A model generated the notes under the pieces. It searched no databases. It had not been told where the DNA came from and saw nothing but the letters and a program-made list of their open reading frames with translations. A DNA stretch of 64,000 nucleotides from Vibrio splendidus (GTDB lineage Bacteria; Pseudomonadota; Gammaproteobacteria; Enterobacterales; Vibrionaceae), in contig NZ_MCUN01000012.1 in NCBI RefSeq assembly GCF_002873455.1, forward strand, positions 186,001-250,000, read 5' to 3'. Positions within the stretch are counted from its first letter, which is position 1; each line of letters opens with the position of its first letter. Shown one piece after another: positions 17,883 to 27,911 of this stretch. Made by a program: the position numbers and the translations under genes.

Positions 17883-18971
17883 TTAGTTGTGCTCAGCAAG
17901 TGCTGCTAGTTGATCGGCTTGGTGCTCTTGTAGAACAGGATCAAGCAGGCTTTGCATATCACCTTCCAAAACTTCGTTCAGGCGGTAGATAGTTAAGTTG
18001 ATGCGGTGATCAGAAACACGACCTTGAGGGTAGTTGTACGTACGAATACGGTCACTACGGTCACCAGAACCTAATAGGTTACGACGTGTATCTGAAATCG
18101 CAGCAGCACGACGCTCTTCTTCAGCTTGAACGATACGAGCCGCAAGAACAGCCATCGCTTTCGCTTTGTTTTTATGCTGAGAACGCTCGTCTTGACACTC
18201 TACTACGGTACCTGTTGGCAAGTGAGTAATACGGATGGCTGAATCCGTGGTGTTAACGTGCTGACCACCCGCGCCAGATGCACGGAAAGTATCAATTTTA
18301 AGATCCCCAGCTTTAATTTCTGGTAGATCAGCTTCTGGGATCTCAGGCATAACCGCAACAGTACATGCTGATGTATGAACACGACCTTGAGACTCAGTCT
18401 CAGGTACACGTTGTACACGGTGACCGCCAGACTCGAACTTCATTGTGCCGTAAACAGCGTCGCCACTGATTTTAGCGATCATCTCTTTAAAGCCGCCCTG
18501 CTCTGAAACATTACTGCTCATCACTTCAACGCGCCAACCTTTTTTCTCGGCAAATCTAGAGTACATGCGGAAAAGGTTACCCGCAAAAATACCCGCTTCA
18601 TCACCACCAGCACCGGCACGAATCTCTAAGAAACAGTTACGCTCATCGTTTGGATCTTTTGGAATCAGAAGAATTTGCAGCTCATCAGTCAGACGTTCAA
18701 TGTTCGCTTTCGCATCTTTGATCTCTTCTTGAGCCATTTCGCGCATTTCTGCGTCGTCTTCATTTGCCATCTCTTCAGCAGCTTCTAAATCTTCTTGAGC
18801 TTGCTGGTATGATTTGAAACACCCCGTCACCTCTTCTAATTGAGAATACTCTTTTGACAAGGCACGGAATTTGTCTTGATTCCCAAGTACATCGGGATCA
18901 CCAAGTAGATGTTGAACTTCTTCATAGCGTTCAACAAGTGTTTCAAGCTTTATTAGAATCGAGGCTTTCAT
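17883..18971 (-). CDS. prfA: Peptide chain release factor 1
   Basis: A 362-aa protein starting [20 protein letters not shown]. The catalytic GGQ is in [26 protein letters not shown], and the following [10 protein letters not shown] region is typical. The stop-recognition domain precedes it, with [22 protein letters not shown]. It terminates at UAA and UAG. It lies between hemA (28 bp) and prmC (5 bp) on the minus strand. Confidence 0.96.
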   Translation of the reverse strand: MKASILIKLETLVERYEEVQHLLGDPDVLGNQDKFRALSKEYSQLEEVTGCFKSYQQAQEDLEAAEEMANEDDAEMREMAQEEIKDAKANIERLTDELQILLIPKDPNDERNCFLEIRAGAGGDEAGIFAGNLFRMYSRFAEKKGWRVEVMSSNVSEQGGFKEMIAKISGDAVYGTMKFESGGHRVQRVPETESQGRVHTSACTVAVMPEIPEADLPEIKAGDLKIDTFRASGAGGQHVNTTDSAIRITHLPTGTVVECQDERSQHKNKAKAMAVLAARIVQAEEERRAAAISDTRRNLLGSGDRSDRIRTYNYPQGRVSDHRINLTIYRLNEVLEGDMQSLLDPVLQEHQADQLAALAEHN

Positions 18972-18999
18972 AATGTCTTATTCTGTTGGAGGTCGAATA

Positions 19000-20259
19000 T
19001 TATTGAGGGTTTTCTAAGCCCAAACTCTGTCTAATGACCATTAATTTTGCAGGTTCTCCTTGCTCAGCTGCACTTTGAAGTGCACGCGTTGGAGCATGGA
19101 TCAATTTGTTTGTGAGCTTATTACTTAGCTCAAGTAAGACTTTCTCAGGGTCACCGCCAGCAGCAAGTGATTGTAAACTCTTACTTAATAATTCTTCTCG
19201 GATTTCATTGGCCGATTTACGGTAATCACGAATACTGTCTACCGCTTGCAGTGAACGCATCCAACTCATGAACGCGGCGCTTTCTTCACTAACTATTGCT
19301 TCAGCTTGAATCGCTTCTACTTTTCGTTGTTCGATATTGCCATCAACGATCGACTGCAAATCGTCAACGGAATATAGGTAGGCATCATTCAGATCGCCGA
19401 CCTGAGATTCCACATCACGAGGAACGGCAATATCAACCAACAACATAGGTTGATGTTTTCTTGTTTTAAGTGCCGTCTCTACCATCCCCTTACCAATAAT
19501 AGGCAGTGGGCTTGCGGTTGAGCTGATCACGATATCCGCTCTATGCAAATGGTCAGGAATCTCATTCAGGCTGATCACTTCAGCACCAAACTCTTCTGCC
19601 AGCCCTAAAGCACGCTCACGAGTTCGGTTAGCTACAATCATCTTGGTGCAGCCATTAGCTGAAAGGTGTTTAGCCACCAATTCAATCGTCTCACCCGCAC
19701 CAACCAATAACACAGTTGAATCGGCAATCGACTCAAAGATGTGTTTGGCTAATGTACAGGCTGCGTAAGCAACAGAAACTGCGCTTCCGCCGATTTCAGT
19801 TTCCGTTCGAACACGCTTGGCGACAGAAAATGATTTCTGGAACAGTTTCTCCATGGAAGCATCAACAGATTTGTTCTCTCGCGAGTCCGTATAAGCTTGC
19901 TTCACCTGACCTAAGATCTGCGGTTCACCCAACACCAAAGAGTCCAAACCACAAGCTACGCGCATTAAATGTTTAATCGCGGCTTGTTCTTCATGGATGT
20001 AGATACTCGGTTTTAATTCTTCAGGGCTAACTTGATGAAATACAGACAGCCAATCGATCAACTTGTTTTTTGCCACGCCTTTGACGTCACAATACACTTC
20101 AGTTCGATTACAGGTAGAAAGTATGACACTTCCATTTACGTGTGCATTTGCGTTAAGTTGCTTAAGTGCCTCAGATAATTTATCTGGACCAAAAGCGACT
20201 TTTTCTCGCAATTCAACCGACGCTGTATTGTGATTGATACCTACGGCAAGCAAAGACAT
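19000..20259 (-). CDS. hemA: Glutamyl-tRNA reductase
   Basis: A 419-aa protein. The catalytic Cys is in [12 protein letters not shown] near residue 50. The NADPH-binding domain is marked by [19 protein letters not shown] and [11 protein letters not shown], and the C-terminal dimerisation helices end [12 protein letters not shown]. It makes glutamate-1-semialdehyde, the first committed step of haem synthesis. It is first gene of the minus-strand unit, divergent from lolB across 160 bp. Confidence 0.96.
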   Translation of the reverse strand: MSLLAVGINHNTASVELREKVAFGPDKLSEALKQLNANAHVNGSVILSTCNRTEVYCDVKGVAKNKLIDWLSVFHQVSPEELKPSIYIHEEQAAIKHLMRVACGLDSLVLGEPQILGQVKQAYTDSRENKSVDASMEKLFQKSFSVAKRVRTETEIGGSAVSVAYAACTLAKHIFESIADSTVLLVGAGETIELVAKHLSANGCTKMIVANRTRERALGLAEEFGAEVISLNEIPDHLHRADIVISSTASPLPIIGKGMVETALKTRKHQPMLLVDIAVPRDVESQVGDLNDAYLYSVDDLQSIVDGNIEQRKVEAIQAEAIVSEESAAFMSWMRSLQAVDSIRDYRKSANEIREELLSKSLQSLAAGGDPEKVLLELSNKLTNKLIHAPTRALQSAAEQGEPAKLMVIRQSLGLENPQ

Positions 20260-20419
20260 GTATCAGAAGTTCTCGATCAGGGAATGGAAACAAGGGGCGA
20301 ATTTTACTTGATGCATGGCTCTATTTAAAGAGCAAGCGGGATTTGTTTTCCTGACTTCGTGAATTCAATGCTATAGTTGAGACGTTTTTTAGATAAATTT
20401 GAACAAGTTGTGAGCAAAT

Positions 20420-21067
20420 ATGAGCAAGCTTCGTAAAATCACGTCTCTTATTTTTATAACCATAATTATGGTGGGTTGCTCGTCTATCCCAGAACAACCG
20501 ACCAGCGTCGAGTGGCAAAGTCACCAAAACCGCCTTCTACAGATAGAAAACTACCAAGCCTCAGGCAAGCTCGCTTACATTTCTCCTGAGCAACGCCAAA
20601 GCCTAAATTTCATTTGGAAACATTCACCAAATCAGAGTCAATTAAGACTGACCACTTTCCTTGGTCAAACCGCCTTGAACCTCACAATTGACAGTTCGGG
20701 TGCCAAGGTAGTCACTTATGACGATCAGGTATTCACCCATGCAAGTGCATCTGTATTGGTAGAGCAACTTACTGGATTACAGATCCCTATAGATCACCTG
20801 CCGCAATGGTTCCTTGGCATTCCAGATCAAGCAGATAGCTACCAACTCAACAGTACTAACACGCTTGAATCTCTGTCTAAACAAGTCAGCAGTCAATTGT
20901 GGACACTGAATTTTGCTAACTATCGCAATACAGAAATGCCGAGTAAGCGACTAGCTGATGAAGGCAACGCGAACGTGGAGACGATTCCGCTACCTACTCG
21001 ATTATCATTCAAACAAGACAATAACAAAATCAACATTGTAGTTTCGAAGTGGACACTGAAAAAATGA
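20420..21067 (+). CDS. lolB: Outer-membrane lipoprotein receptor LolB
   Basis: A 215-aa lipoprotein ([22 protein letters not shown], lipobox MVGC). The mature region has [24 protein letters not shown], then [20 protein letters not shown], typical of the LolB half-barrel. LolB accepts lipoproteins from LolA and inserts them in the outer membrane. The stop overlaps the start of ispE (ATGA), suggesting coupled translation. Confidence 0.93.
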   Translation: MSKLRKITSLIFITIIMVGCSSIPEQPTSVEWQSHQNRLLQIENYQASGKLAYISPEQRQSLNFIWKHSPNQSQLRLTTFLGQTALNLTIDSSGAKVVTYDDQVFTHASASVLVEQLTGLQIPIDHLPQWFLGIPDQADSYQLNSTNTLESLSKQVSSQLWTLNFANYRNTEMPSKRLADEGNANVETIPLPTRLSFKQDNNKINIVVSKWTLKK

Positions 21068-21939
21068 TAACAACGCCAACGCACTGGCCTTCGCCAGCTA
21101 AGCTGAATTTATTTCTCTATATCACAGGCCGACGCGACAATGGCTATCACGAACTTCAGACCCTATTTCAGTTTGTCGAGTTTGGCGATGAACTGACGGT
21201 TACTGCAAATCAAGAAACCAGTGCGATCACAATAACTCCTGAAATCCCAGGTGTTGCACTGGAAGATAATCTTATTTGGAAAGCCGCAACTGCCCTTCAA
21301 CAATATACATCGACGACTTTCGGTGCGGATATTCAGTTAAAGAAAGTGCTTCCTATGGGAGGTGGCATTGGCGGAGGCTCTTCAAATGCCGCAACCGTGT
21401 TGGTCGCTCTCAACCATTTATGGCAACTCAACCTGTCTGATGACCAGTTAGCAGAGATTGGCTTAAAGCTTGGTGCAGACGTTCCGGTCTTCGTTCGAGG
21501 CCACGCCGCCTTTGCTGAAGGTGTTGGCGAACAATTACAACCCGCTAATCCGGATGAAAAATGGTATCTCGTTGTAAAGCCTCAAGTGAGCATAGCAACT
21601 GTAGACATATTCACACATTCAGAATTAACTCGAAATACGCCGAAGCGAGCACTATCAACGCTTCTAGAGCAAGAATACGTAAACGATTGCGAAAAAATTG
21701 TGCGAATGCTGTACCCAGAGGTTGATAAGCAACTTTCATGGCTGCTACAATACGCGCCGTCGAGATTGACTGGTACGGGTTCATGCGTTTTTGCTGAATT
21801 TAGCAGCAAAAAAGAAGCCGAATCGGTGCTAGAGCAACTGCCTGACACAGTTTCCGCGTTTGTCGCGAGAGGACGAAACATTTCTCCTTTAAAAGAAACT
21901 TTGGCTGAATACCAATCAGCCCACCCACAATCTATTTAA
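21064..21939 (+). CDS. ispE: 4-diphosphocytidyl-2-C-methyl-D-erythritol kinase
   Basis: A 291-aa GHMP kinase. I choose ATG 21064, overlapping the lolB TGA, rather than an in-frame ATG 15 bp upstream inside lolB. The motifs are [28 protein letters not shown] and the ATP loop [15 protein letters not shown], with [12 protein letters not shown] at the C-terminal end. It performs the kinase step of the MEP isoprenoid pathway. The lolB-ispE-prs order is conserved in gammaproteobacteria. Confidence 0.95.
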   Translation: MITTPTHWPSPAKLNLFLYITGRRDNGYHELQTLFQFVEFGDELTVTANQETSAITITPEIPGVALEDNLIWKAATALQQYTSTTFGADIQLKKVLPMGGGIGGGSSNAATVLVALNHLWQLNLSDDQLAEIGLKLGADVPVFVRGHAAFAEGVGEQLQPANPDEKWYLVVKPQVSIATVDIFTHSELTRNTPKRALSTLLEQEYVNDCEKIVRMLYPEVDKQLSWLLQYAPSRLTGTGSCVFAEFSSKKEAESVLEQLPDTVSAFVARGRNISPLKETLAEYQSAHPQSI

Positions 21940-21966
21940 AACTGGACGCAACCCGAGGTTTCCACC

Positions 21967-22911
21967 GTGCCTGATATGAAGCTATTTGCTGGTAACGCAA
22001 CACCTGAACTAGCCCAACGTATTGCTGATCGTCTATACATCTCTCTTGGCGATGCTACTGTAGACCGTTTTTCTGATGGCGAAGTCGCTGTTCAAATCAA
22101 TGAAAACGTTCGTGGTAGCGATGTATTCCTGATTCAATCAACTTGTGCACCAACCAATGACAACCTTATGGAATTGGTGGTAATGATTGACGCAATGCGC
22201 CGTGCTTCTGCTGGCCGTATTACTGCTGTAATCCCTTACTTCGGTTATGCCCGTCAAGATCGTCGTGTACGTTCTGCTCGTGTGCCTATTACTGCAAAAG
22301 TTGTTGCAGATTTCCTTTCTAACGTTGGTGTTGACCGCGTTCTTACTATCGACCTACACGCAGAGCAAATTCAAGGCTTCTTCGATGTACCTGTTGATAA
22401 CATCTTCGGCACTCCAGTTCTTCTAGAAGACATGGCTAACCGTGGCCTAGAAAACCCAGTAGTGGTTTCTCCAGACCTTGGTGGTGTTGTACGTGCTCGT
22501 GCAACGGCTAAAGCGCTAGGTGATGTTGACATCGCTATCGTTGATAAGCGTCGTCCACGTGCTAACGTTTCTGAAGTAATGAACCTAATCGGTGATGTTG
22601 AAGGTCGTGACTGTGTGATCGTTGATGACATGATCGATACTGGTGGCACACTGTGTAAAGCAGCTGAAGCGCTTAAAGAGCGCGGTGCTAAGCGTGTATT
22701 CGCTTACGCTACTCATGCTGTATTCTCTGGTACTGCTGCAGAAAACATCCGTAATTCAGTTCTAGACCAAGTTATTGTTACTGATTCAATCAAGCTTTCT
22801 CCAGAGATGGCTGCGACAGGCAAAGTTACTGAGCTAAGCCTTTCTCGCATGCTTGCTGAAGCGATTCGCCGCATCAGCAACGAAGAATCAATCTCAGCGA
22901 TGTTTAACTAA
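21967..22911 (+). CDS. prs: Ribose-phosphate pyrophosphokinase
   Basis: A 314-aa protein with a GTG start at 21967, GAGG upstream and the family N-terminus [15 protein letters not shown]. It contains [22 protein letters not shown] (ATP loop), [19 protein letters not shown] and the PRPP motif [18 protein letters not shown]. It makes PRPP for nucleotide, His and Trp synthesis. Codon usage is that of a highly expressed gene. It ends at a strong terminator. Confidence 0.97.
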   Translation: MPDMKLFAGNATPELAQRIADRLYISLGDATVDRFSDGEVAVQINENVRGSDVFLIQSTCAPTNDNLMELVVMIDAMRRASAGRITAVIPYFGYARQDRRVRSARVPITAKVVADFLSNVGVDRVLTIDLHAEQIQGFFDVPVDNIFGTPVLLEDMANRGLENPVVVSPDLGGVVRARATAKALGDVDIAIVDKRRPRANVSEVMNLIGDVEGRDCVIVDDMIDTGGTLCKAAEALKERGAKRVFAYATHAVFSGTAAENIRNSVLDQVIVTDSIKLSPEMAATGKVTELSLSRMLAEAIRRISNEESISAMFN

Positions 22912-22972
22912 TCAAAGCTCTATAGCTTTTTTACAAAAGCTTTGTTTTAGAAACTCGTTAGAGAAAGACATT

Positions 22973-23002
22973 AAGCACTTCATTGAATGAAGTGCTTTTT
23001 TT
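22973..23002 (+). terminator. Terminator after prs
   Basis: A 12-bp stem AAGCACTTCATT/AATGAAGTGCTT is followed by a T run. Confidence 0.85.
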
Positions 23003-23133
23003 ATGTCTAACCAATATTAAGCCGCAATTCACCACAGTCAGGAATCACAGTGTTGCTATCAGCTAGCTCGCACCTTTTTCATAAACTGTGATATCATACG
23101 GCGCTTTTTGAAATCCCAAGAGAGATCCATACC

Positions 23134-23724
23134 TTGAGCCAACAAATAAAACTTCTCGTTGGACTGGCTAATCCAGGTCCAGAATACGCCAAAACTCGCC
23201 ACAATGCGGGTGCTTGGGTAGTTGAAGAATTAGCGCGTGTACATAACGTGACACTAAAGAACGAACCAAAGTTCTTTGGCCTAACGGGTCGTATCATGGT
23301 TCATGGTGAAGATCTTCGCTTGCTGATCCCAACGACTTTTATGAACTTGTCAGGCAAAGCTGTTGCTGCCTTAGCAAAGTTCTACCAAATTAAACCAGAA
23401 GAGATCATGGTCGCTCACGATGAGTTAGATCTTCCTCCTGGTATTGGGAAGTTTAAAAAAGGTGGTGGTCATGGTGGACATAATGGTCTGAAAGACATCA
23501 TCAGCAAGCAGGGTAACAATAAAGAATTCTATCGTCTTAGATTAGGCATTGGCCATCCAGGACACAAAGATAAAGTTGCAGGTTATGTATTAGGTAAAGC
23601 TCCTGCTAAAGAGCAAGAGTGTATCGAGGCTGTCGTTGACGAATCGGTTCGTAGCCTAGACATCTTATTAAAAGATGGCCTACCAAAAGCACAAAATCGC
23701 TTACATACGTTCAAAGCAGAATAA
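23134..23724 (+). CDS. pth: Peptidyl-tRNA hydrolase
   Basis: A 196-aa protein with a TTG start at 23134, AGAGA upstream; the product begins [25 protein letters not shown]. The catalytic His is in TRHNAG, and [20 protein letters not shown] and [13 protein letters not shown] complete the active site. It frees tRNAs from dropped-off peptides. It is followed 10 bp later by ychF, a widespread pairing. Confidence 0.96.
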
Positions 23725-23734
23725 GGTTTATATC

Positions 23735-24826
23735 ATGGGTTTTAAATGTGGCATCGTTGGTCTACCAAACGTTGGTAAGTCAACTCTGTTTAACGCACTG
23801 ACTAAAGCAGGCATCGAAGCAGCAAACTTTCCATTTTGTACGATCGAACCAAACACAGGTATCGTTCCGGTTCCAGATCTACGCTTAGATGCATTAGCAA
23901 AAATTGTTAATCCACAGAAGATCCTTCCAACGACAATGGAATTCGTAGATATCGCTGGCCTAGTTGCTGGCGCATCTAAAGGTGAAGGTCTAGGTAACAA
24001 ATTCCTAGCTAACATCCGCGAAACTGATGCTATCGGTCACGTTGTACGCTGCTTTGAAAACGAAAACATCGTTCACGTTTCAGGCAAAGTATCTCCAATC
24101 GAAGATATCGAAGTGATCAACCTTGAGCTTGCTCTTGCCGATCTAGATAGCTGTGAACGTGCAATCTTCCGTAATGCTAAAAAAGCAAAAGGCGGAGATA
24201 AAGACGCTAAATTTGAAACTACAGTTCTTGAAAAGCTTCTACCTATCCTGACAGAAGGTGGTATGGCTCGTACTGTTGAACTTGGCAAAGAAGAAGTAGC
24301 AGCAATCGACTACCTTAACTTCCTAACGCTTAAGCCAACAATGTACATTGCAAACGTTGCTGAAGATGGTTTTGAAAACAACCCTTACCTAGACGCCGTT
24401 CGCGAATATGCAGAAAAAGAGAACAACGTTGTTGTTGCTGTGTGTGCTGCAATCGAATCTGAACTTTCTGAGCTTGACGATGAAGATCGTGAAGAGTTTC
24501 TAGCTGACATGGGCATCGAAGAACCAGGCCTTAACCGAGTAATCCGCTCTGGTTACGAGCTACTGACTCTTCAAACTTACTTTACTGCCGGTGTTAAAGA
24601 AGTTCGTGCTTGGACTATTCCTATCGGTGCAACAGCACCGCAAGCAGCTGGTAAGATCCACACCGACTTCGAGAAAGGTTTCATCCGTGCAGAAGTAGTT
24701 GGCTACGAACATTTCATCGAATTTGGCGGTGAAAGCGGAGCAAAAGATGCAGGTAAATGGCGTCTTGAAGGCAAAGAATACGTCGTTAAAGATGGTGACG
24801 TAGTTCACTTCCGCTTCAACGTATAA
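23735..24826 (+). CDS. ychF: Ribosome-associated ATPase YchF (OLA1)
   Basis: A 363-aa protein starting at ATG 23735 with AAGG upstream. The earlier in-frame ATG lies inside pth. The Obg-like G domain has the P-loop [17 protein letters not shown], followed by [10 protein letters not shown] and [29 protein letters not shown]. The end is a TGS domain ([17 protein letters not shown]). YchF prefers ATP and binds the ribosome; it is implicated in stress responses. Confidence 0.95.
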   Translation: MGFKCGIVGLPNVGKSTLFNALTKAGIEAANFPFCTIEPNTGIVPVPDLRLDALAKIVNPQKILPTTMEFVDIAGLVAGASKGEGLGNKFLANIRETDAIGHVVRCFENENIVHVSGKVSPIEDIEVINLELALADLDSCERAIFRNAKKAKGGDKDAKFETTVLEKLLPILTEGGMARTVELGKEEVAAIDYLNFLTLKPTMYIANVAEDGFENNPYLDAVREYAEKENNVVVAVCAAIESELSELDDEDREEFLADMGIEEPGLNRVIRSGYELLTLQTYFTAGVKEVRAWTIPIGATAPQAAGKIHTDFEKGFIRAEVVGYEHFIEFGGESGAKDAGKWRLEGKEYVVKDGDVVHFRFNV

Positions 24827-24845
24827 TTCTGATTAAACATCTAGA

Positions 24846-24875
24846 AAAAAGGCCAGTGAATTCACTGGCCTTTTT
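24846..24875 (+). terminator. Terminator after ychF
   Basis: A perfect 15-bp self-complementary stem AAAAAGGCCAGTGAA/TTCACTGGCCTTTTT. Confidence 0.85.
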
Positions 24876-25022
24876 GTTTTCCCCCTTTAGAAATAGCCCC
24901 ACATCCAAAACTTAACTTCCTATATATATCGCCTTTTAGACCTGTTTTTTGTCGACAAATACACCTCTTTGCCTAAAAAGAAACCGAACAGATGTTTATT
25001 CGCGATTTATTCAAAAAAAAAG

Positions 25023-25051
25023 TTGACGGGTTTCGCTCAACTCCGCATAAT
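25023..25051 (+). promoter_or_regulatory. Strong promoter of the tRNA array
   Basis: TTGACG at 25023-25028 and CATAAT at 25046-25051 are spaced 17 bp. A GC-rich stretch GCGCCCCG at the expected start point suggests a stringent-response discriminator. The first tRNA starts about 50 bp later. Confidence 0.8.
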
Positions 25052-25106
25052 GCGCCCCGTTCACAACGAAGCGGCAACGTCTCGAAATGAGCAACAATTT
25101 GGAAAT

Positions 25107-25183
25107 GGCTACTTAGCTCAGTTGGTTAGAGCACATCACTCATAATGATGGGGTCGCAGGTTCGAATCCCGCAGTAGCCACCA
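25107..25183 (+). tRNA. tRNA-Met(CAT), elongator, copy 1
   Basis: 77 nt with encoded CCA. The anticodon loop ACTCATAAT contains CAT. The acceptor GGCTACT/AGTAGCC is very like elongator MetT of E. coli rather than the initiator. Confidence 0.96.
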
Positions 25184-25251
25184 TTTCCTAAGCACTCTGT
25201 TTGTTATTAAACATCTGTCTCTTAACAACAAAGAGTTTTTAGGAAAGTAAA

Positions 25252-25336
25252 GCGGTCGTGGCGGAATTGGTAGACGCACCAGATTTAGGTTCTGGCGCCG
25301 AGAGGTGTGAGAGTTCAAGTCTCTCCGACCGCACCA
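25252..25336 (+). tRNA. tRNA-Leu(TAG), copy 1
   Basis: 85 nt with a long class II variable arm and encoded CCA. The anticodon loop TTTAGGT contains TAG. Confidence 0.96.
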
Positions 25337-25365
25337 TATTGAGATGTCTTAATTGACATCATTGT

Positions 25366-25440
25366 TGGGCTATCGCCAAGCGGTAAGGCACTGGCTTTTG
25401 ATGCCAGCATTCCCTGGTTCGAATCCAGGTAGCCCAGCCA
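25366..25440 (+). tRNA. tRNA-Gln(TTG), copy 1
   Basis: 75 nt with encoded CCA. The anticodon loop TTTTGAT contains TTG. Confidence 0.95.
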
Positions 25441-25517
25441 CAATTTAAAGTGTAATTATCTTTAAAAAGATAATGGCATTGAAAGCGAGATTATATTATA
25501 TTACTTCGCTCTCAGAT

Positions 25518-25594
25518 GGCTACTTAGCTCAGTTGGTTAGAGCACATCACTCATAATGATGGGGTCGCAGGTTCGAATCCCGCAGTAGCCACCA
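25518..25594 (+). tRNA. tRNA-Met(CAT), elongator, copy 2
   Basis: Identical to copy 1 over 77 nt. Confidence 0.96.
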
Positions 25595-25671
25595 TTCTTT
25601 CTTTATGAAAGAAAAAGTACAAACAACGTTATATTGAATTACCAATGTCAGTATAGCTATAAAGATTTGCT

Positions 25672-25756
25672 GCGGTCGTGGCGGAATTGGTAGACGCACC
25701 AGATTTAGGTTCTGGCGCCGAGAGGTGTGAGAGTTCAAGTCTCTCCGACCGCACCA
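25672..25756 (+). tRNA. tRNA-Leu(TAG), copy 2
   Basis: Identical to copy 1 over 85 nt. Confidence 0.96.
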
Positions 25757-25786
25757 TTATTTAGATATCTTAAATGATATCACTGT

Positions 25787-25861
25787 TGGGCTATCGCCAA
25801 GCGGTAAGGCACTGGCTTTTGATGCCAGCATTCCCTGGTTCGAATCCAGGTAGCCCAGCCA
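25787..25861 (+). tRNA. tRNA-Gln(TTG), copy 2
   Basis: Identical to copy 1 over 75 nt. Confidence 0.95.
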
Positions 25862-25948
25862 TTACAACGTTACTTAGACAAACCATAAGTCTTCTTAACT
25901 ATATACTCTTCGCTAAGCTCTTTGCTTAGTTGAGAGGAAAGCTTTGCT

Positions 25949-26033
25949 GCGGTCGTGGCGGAATTGGTAGACGCACCAGATTTAGGTTCTGGCGCCGAGA
26001 GGTGTGAGAGTTCAAGTCTCTCCGACCGCACCA
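25949..26033 (+). tRNA. tRNA-Leu(TAG), copy 3
   Basis: Identical to copy 1. Here Leu directly follows Gln, and no Met lies between, unlike the first Gln-to-Leu step. Confidence 0.96.
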
Positions 26034-26084
26034 TTATTTCTCTTTAATTAGAGATAAAATAGTGAATACACAAAATTCATTATT

Positions 26085-26161
26085 GGCTACTTAGCTCAGT
26101 TGGTTAGAGCACATCACTCATAATGATGGGGTCGCAGGTTCGAATCCCGCAGTAGCCACCA
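26085..26161 (+). tRNA. tRNA-Met(CAT), elongator, copy 3
   Basis: Identical to copy 1. The spacer after it repeats that after copy 2, with a TTTCTTTATGAAAGAAA hairpin. Confidence 0.96.
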
Positions 26162-26254
26162 TTCTTTCTTTATGAAAGAAAAAGTACAAACAACGTTATA
26201 TTGAATTACCAATATCGATATAACTATACTCTTCGCTAGAGTAAAAGCTTTGCT

Positions 26255-26339
26255 GCGGTCGTGGCGGAATTGGTAGACGCACCAGATTTAGGTTCTGGCG
26301 CCGAGAGGTGTGAGAGTTCAAGTCTCTCCGACCGCACCA
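26255..26339 (+). tRNA. tRNA-Leu(TAG), copy 4
   Basis: Identical to copy 1. Confidence 0.96.
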
Positions 26340-26368
26340 TTATTTAGATATCTTAATTGATATCCTGT

Positions 26369-26443
26369 TGGGCTATCGCCAAGCGGTAAGGCACTGGCTT
26401 TTGATGCCAGCATTCCCTGGTTCGAATCCAGGTAGCCCAGCCA
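26369..26443 (+). tRNA. tRNA-Gln(TTG), copy 3
   Basis: Identical to copy 1. Confidence 0.95.
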
Positions 26444-26551
26444 CTATTTAAACTCTTTGTTTTTGCTTAGCTTGTTTTAAAGCTAAATAACAGACCAAGA
26501 GCACAACGTTAAATCGAATCACCAATGTCGATATAACTATAAAGATTTGCT

Positions 26552-26636
26552 GCGGTCGTGGCGGAATTGGTAGACGCACCAGATTTAGGTTCTGGCGCCG
26601 AGAGGTGTGAGAGTTCAAGTCTCTCCGACCGCACCA
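26552..26636 (+). tRNA. tRNA-Leu(TAG), copy 5
   Basis: Identical to copy 1; last tRNA, followed 10 bp later by a terminator. Confidence 0.96.
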
Positions 26637-26645
26637 TCATTGAAT

Positions 26646-26676
26646 AAAACCCAGCTTTTTAGCTGGGTTTTGTTTT
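26646..26676 (+). terminator. Terminator of the tRNA array
   Basis: The AAAACCCAGCT/AGCTGGGTTTT stem is followed by GTTTT. Confidence 0.85.
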
Positions 26677-26793
26677 ATCTGGAATATGCAATTCTGCTAG
26701 CCAAGTCACCAAGTATTCTCTCCTATAACCTCACTTTTAATACGATTTTATAAGACAATGTCTGCTCCACTTTCTAATTGAGTATGACTGCCT

Positions 26794-27840
26794 ATGAAAA
26801 CCCTCCCATTAACGATCGGTTGCTACACGGATACGCCAAGTAAAAGCCAAGGTGTCTATCAAACTCAGTTAGATCTAGAAACAGGAAAACTATTACCTCT
26901 AGAGCTTATTGCCGAATGTCATAACCCCTCTTTTATCACCGCGACAAAGTCTGGGATCTATACAGCATCTGAGGTTGAACAAAAGAAACTGCCGAAACTC
27001 ATTCATATACCTAATGTTGATTCACAAATTGCGTCCAATACAGGCCTTATCTCGGGAGATCACCCCTGCCACGTTGCGATAGATCCACACAATAAGTTTG
27101 CTATCACTTCCCAATACTCGTCAGGTACATTTGATATCTTTAGCCTAAGTATCAATGGCAACATCGATAAACGACTCAAAACAACCAAGATGGTTGGCTC
27201 AGGGCCGAACAAAGAGAGACAAACTAGCCCACACGCCCATCAATGTTTGTTCTTACAAAACTCACCACAGTTTGTGACTGTCGATCTCGGCACCGATCGA
27301 ATCAACTTCTATTGCTTTGACGAAGAGCAAGAAGAATTCCTTGATGAGCCAATGCAGTCTATTAAAGCGCCCGCAGGAAATGGAACTCGCCACCTAATCT
27401 TCAACAAAGCTGAAGACAAAGCCTATGTAATCTGTGAGCTCTCTGAAACGATATTGATTTTGGAAAAGTCTTTAGGTATTTGGAATATAGTGGATGAGGT
27501 TGATGCCTTACCTAATATGGAGAAGGGAGAAGCCGCAGCTGCGATTAAGCTATCCCCTGATGAGCAATTCCTTTATGTGTCCTGTCGACACCAATCAAGA
27601 ATCAGCAGCTTCGAAGTCGATTCTGAGACTCAAAAACTGACTTTCATTGACAGCTACGACGTTGAAGGAAAATTCCCGAGAGACTTTCATATTACTGACA
27701 ATGGACAATGGCTTGTCGCCGCAAACCAACACTCCAACAACATCACCTCATTCAAGCGTAACATTGAAGATGGTTCTCTGACCTATACCGGTTACTCGTT
27801 AGACCTTGATGCACCAGTTTGTGTTACTCAGCAACAATAA
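26794..27840 (+). CDS. Lactonase-family beta-propeller protein (6-phosphogluconolactonase-like)
   Basis: A 348-aa protein with no signal peptide, starting MKTLPLTIGCYTDTPSKSQGVY. Repeated blade motifs include HPCHVAIDPHNKFAITSQYSSGTFDIFSL, then SPHAHQCLFLQNSPQFVTVDLGTDRINFY, and ISSFEVDSETQKLTFI, fitting the seven-bladed Lactonase family (PF10282) of Pgl/YbhE. The E. coli member hydrolyses 6-phosphogluconolactone. Other members act on other lactones, so the substrate is inferred. It sits between the tRNA terminator and the converging ubiF. Confidence 0.82.
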   Translation: MKTLPLTIGCYTDTPSKSQGVYQTQLDLETGKLLPLELIAECHNPSFITATKSGIYTASEVEQKKLPKLIHIPNVDSQIASNTGLISGDHPCHVAIDPHNKFAITSQYSSGTFDIFSLSINGNIDKRLKTTKMVGSGPNKERQTSPHAHQCLFLQNSPQFVTVDLGTDRINFYCFDEEQEEFLDEPMQSIKAPAGNGTRHLIFNKAEDKAYVICELSETILILEKSLGIWNIVDEVDALPNMEKGEAAAAIKLSPDEQFLYVSCRHQSRISSFEVDSETQKLTFIDSYDVEGKFPRDFHITDNGQWLVAANQHSNNITSFKRNIEDGSLTYTGYSLDLDAPVCVTQQQ

Positions 27841-27860
27841 GCATTACAACAAAAACAAAA

Positions 27861-27882
27861 AAGGAGAGCATCGGCTCTCCTT
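27861..27882 (-). terminator. Terminator after ubiF
   Basis: The AAGGAGAGC/GCTCTCCTT stem is followed on the minus strand by TTTTGTTTTTG. It may also act for the converging gene. Confidence 0.75.
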
Positions 27883-27911
27883 CTCTATATAAACAACCTG
27901 ATCTAACCGTT

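Noticed and set aside
24880..25106. rRNA operon leader before the tRNA array
   Set aside because: A strong stringent-type promoter is there, but no rRNA sequence is seen.
25136..25738. Minus-strand open frames across tRNA genes
   Set aside because: They arise from tRNA sequence repeated in tandem; not coding.
25107..26636. CRISPR array (regular repeats and spacers)
   Set aside because: All repeats are complete tRNA genes with encoded CCA; no cas genes.
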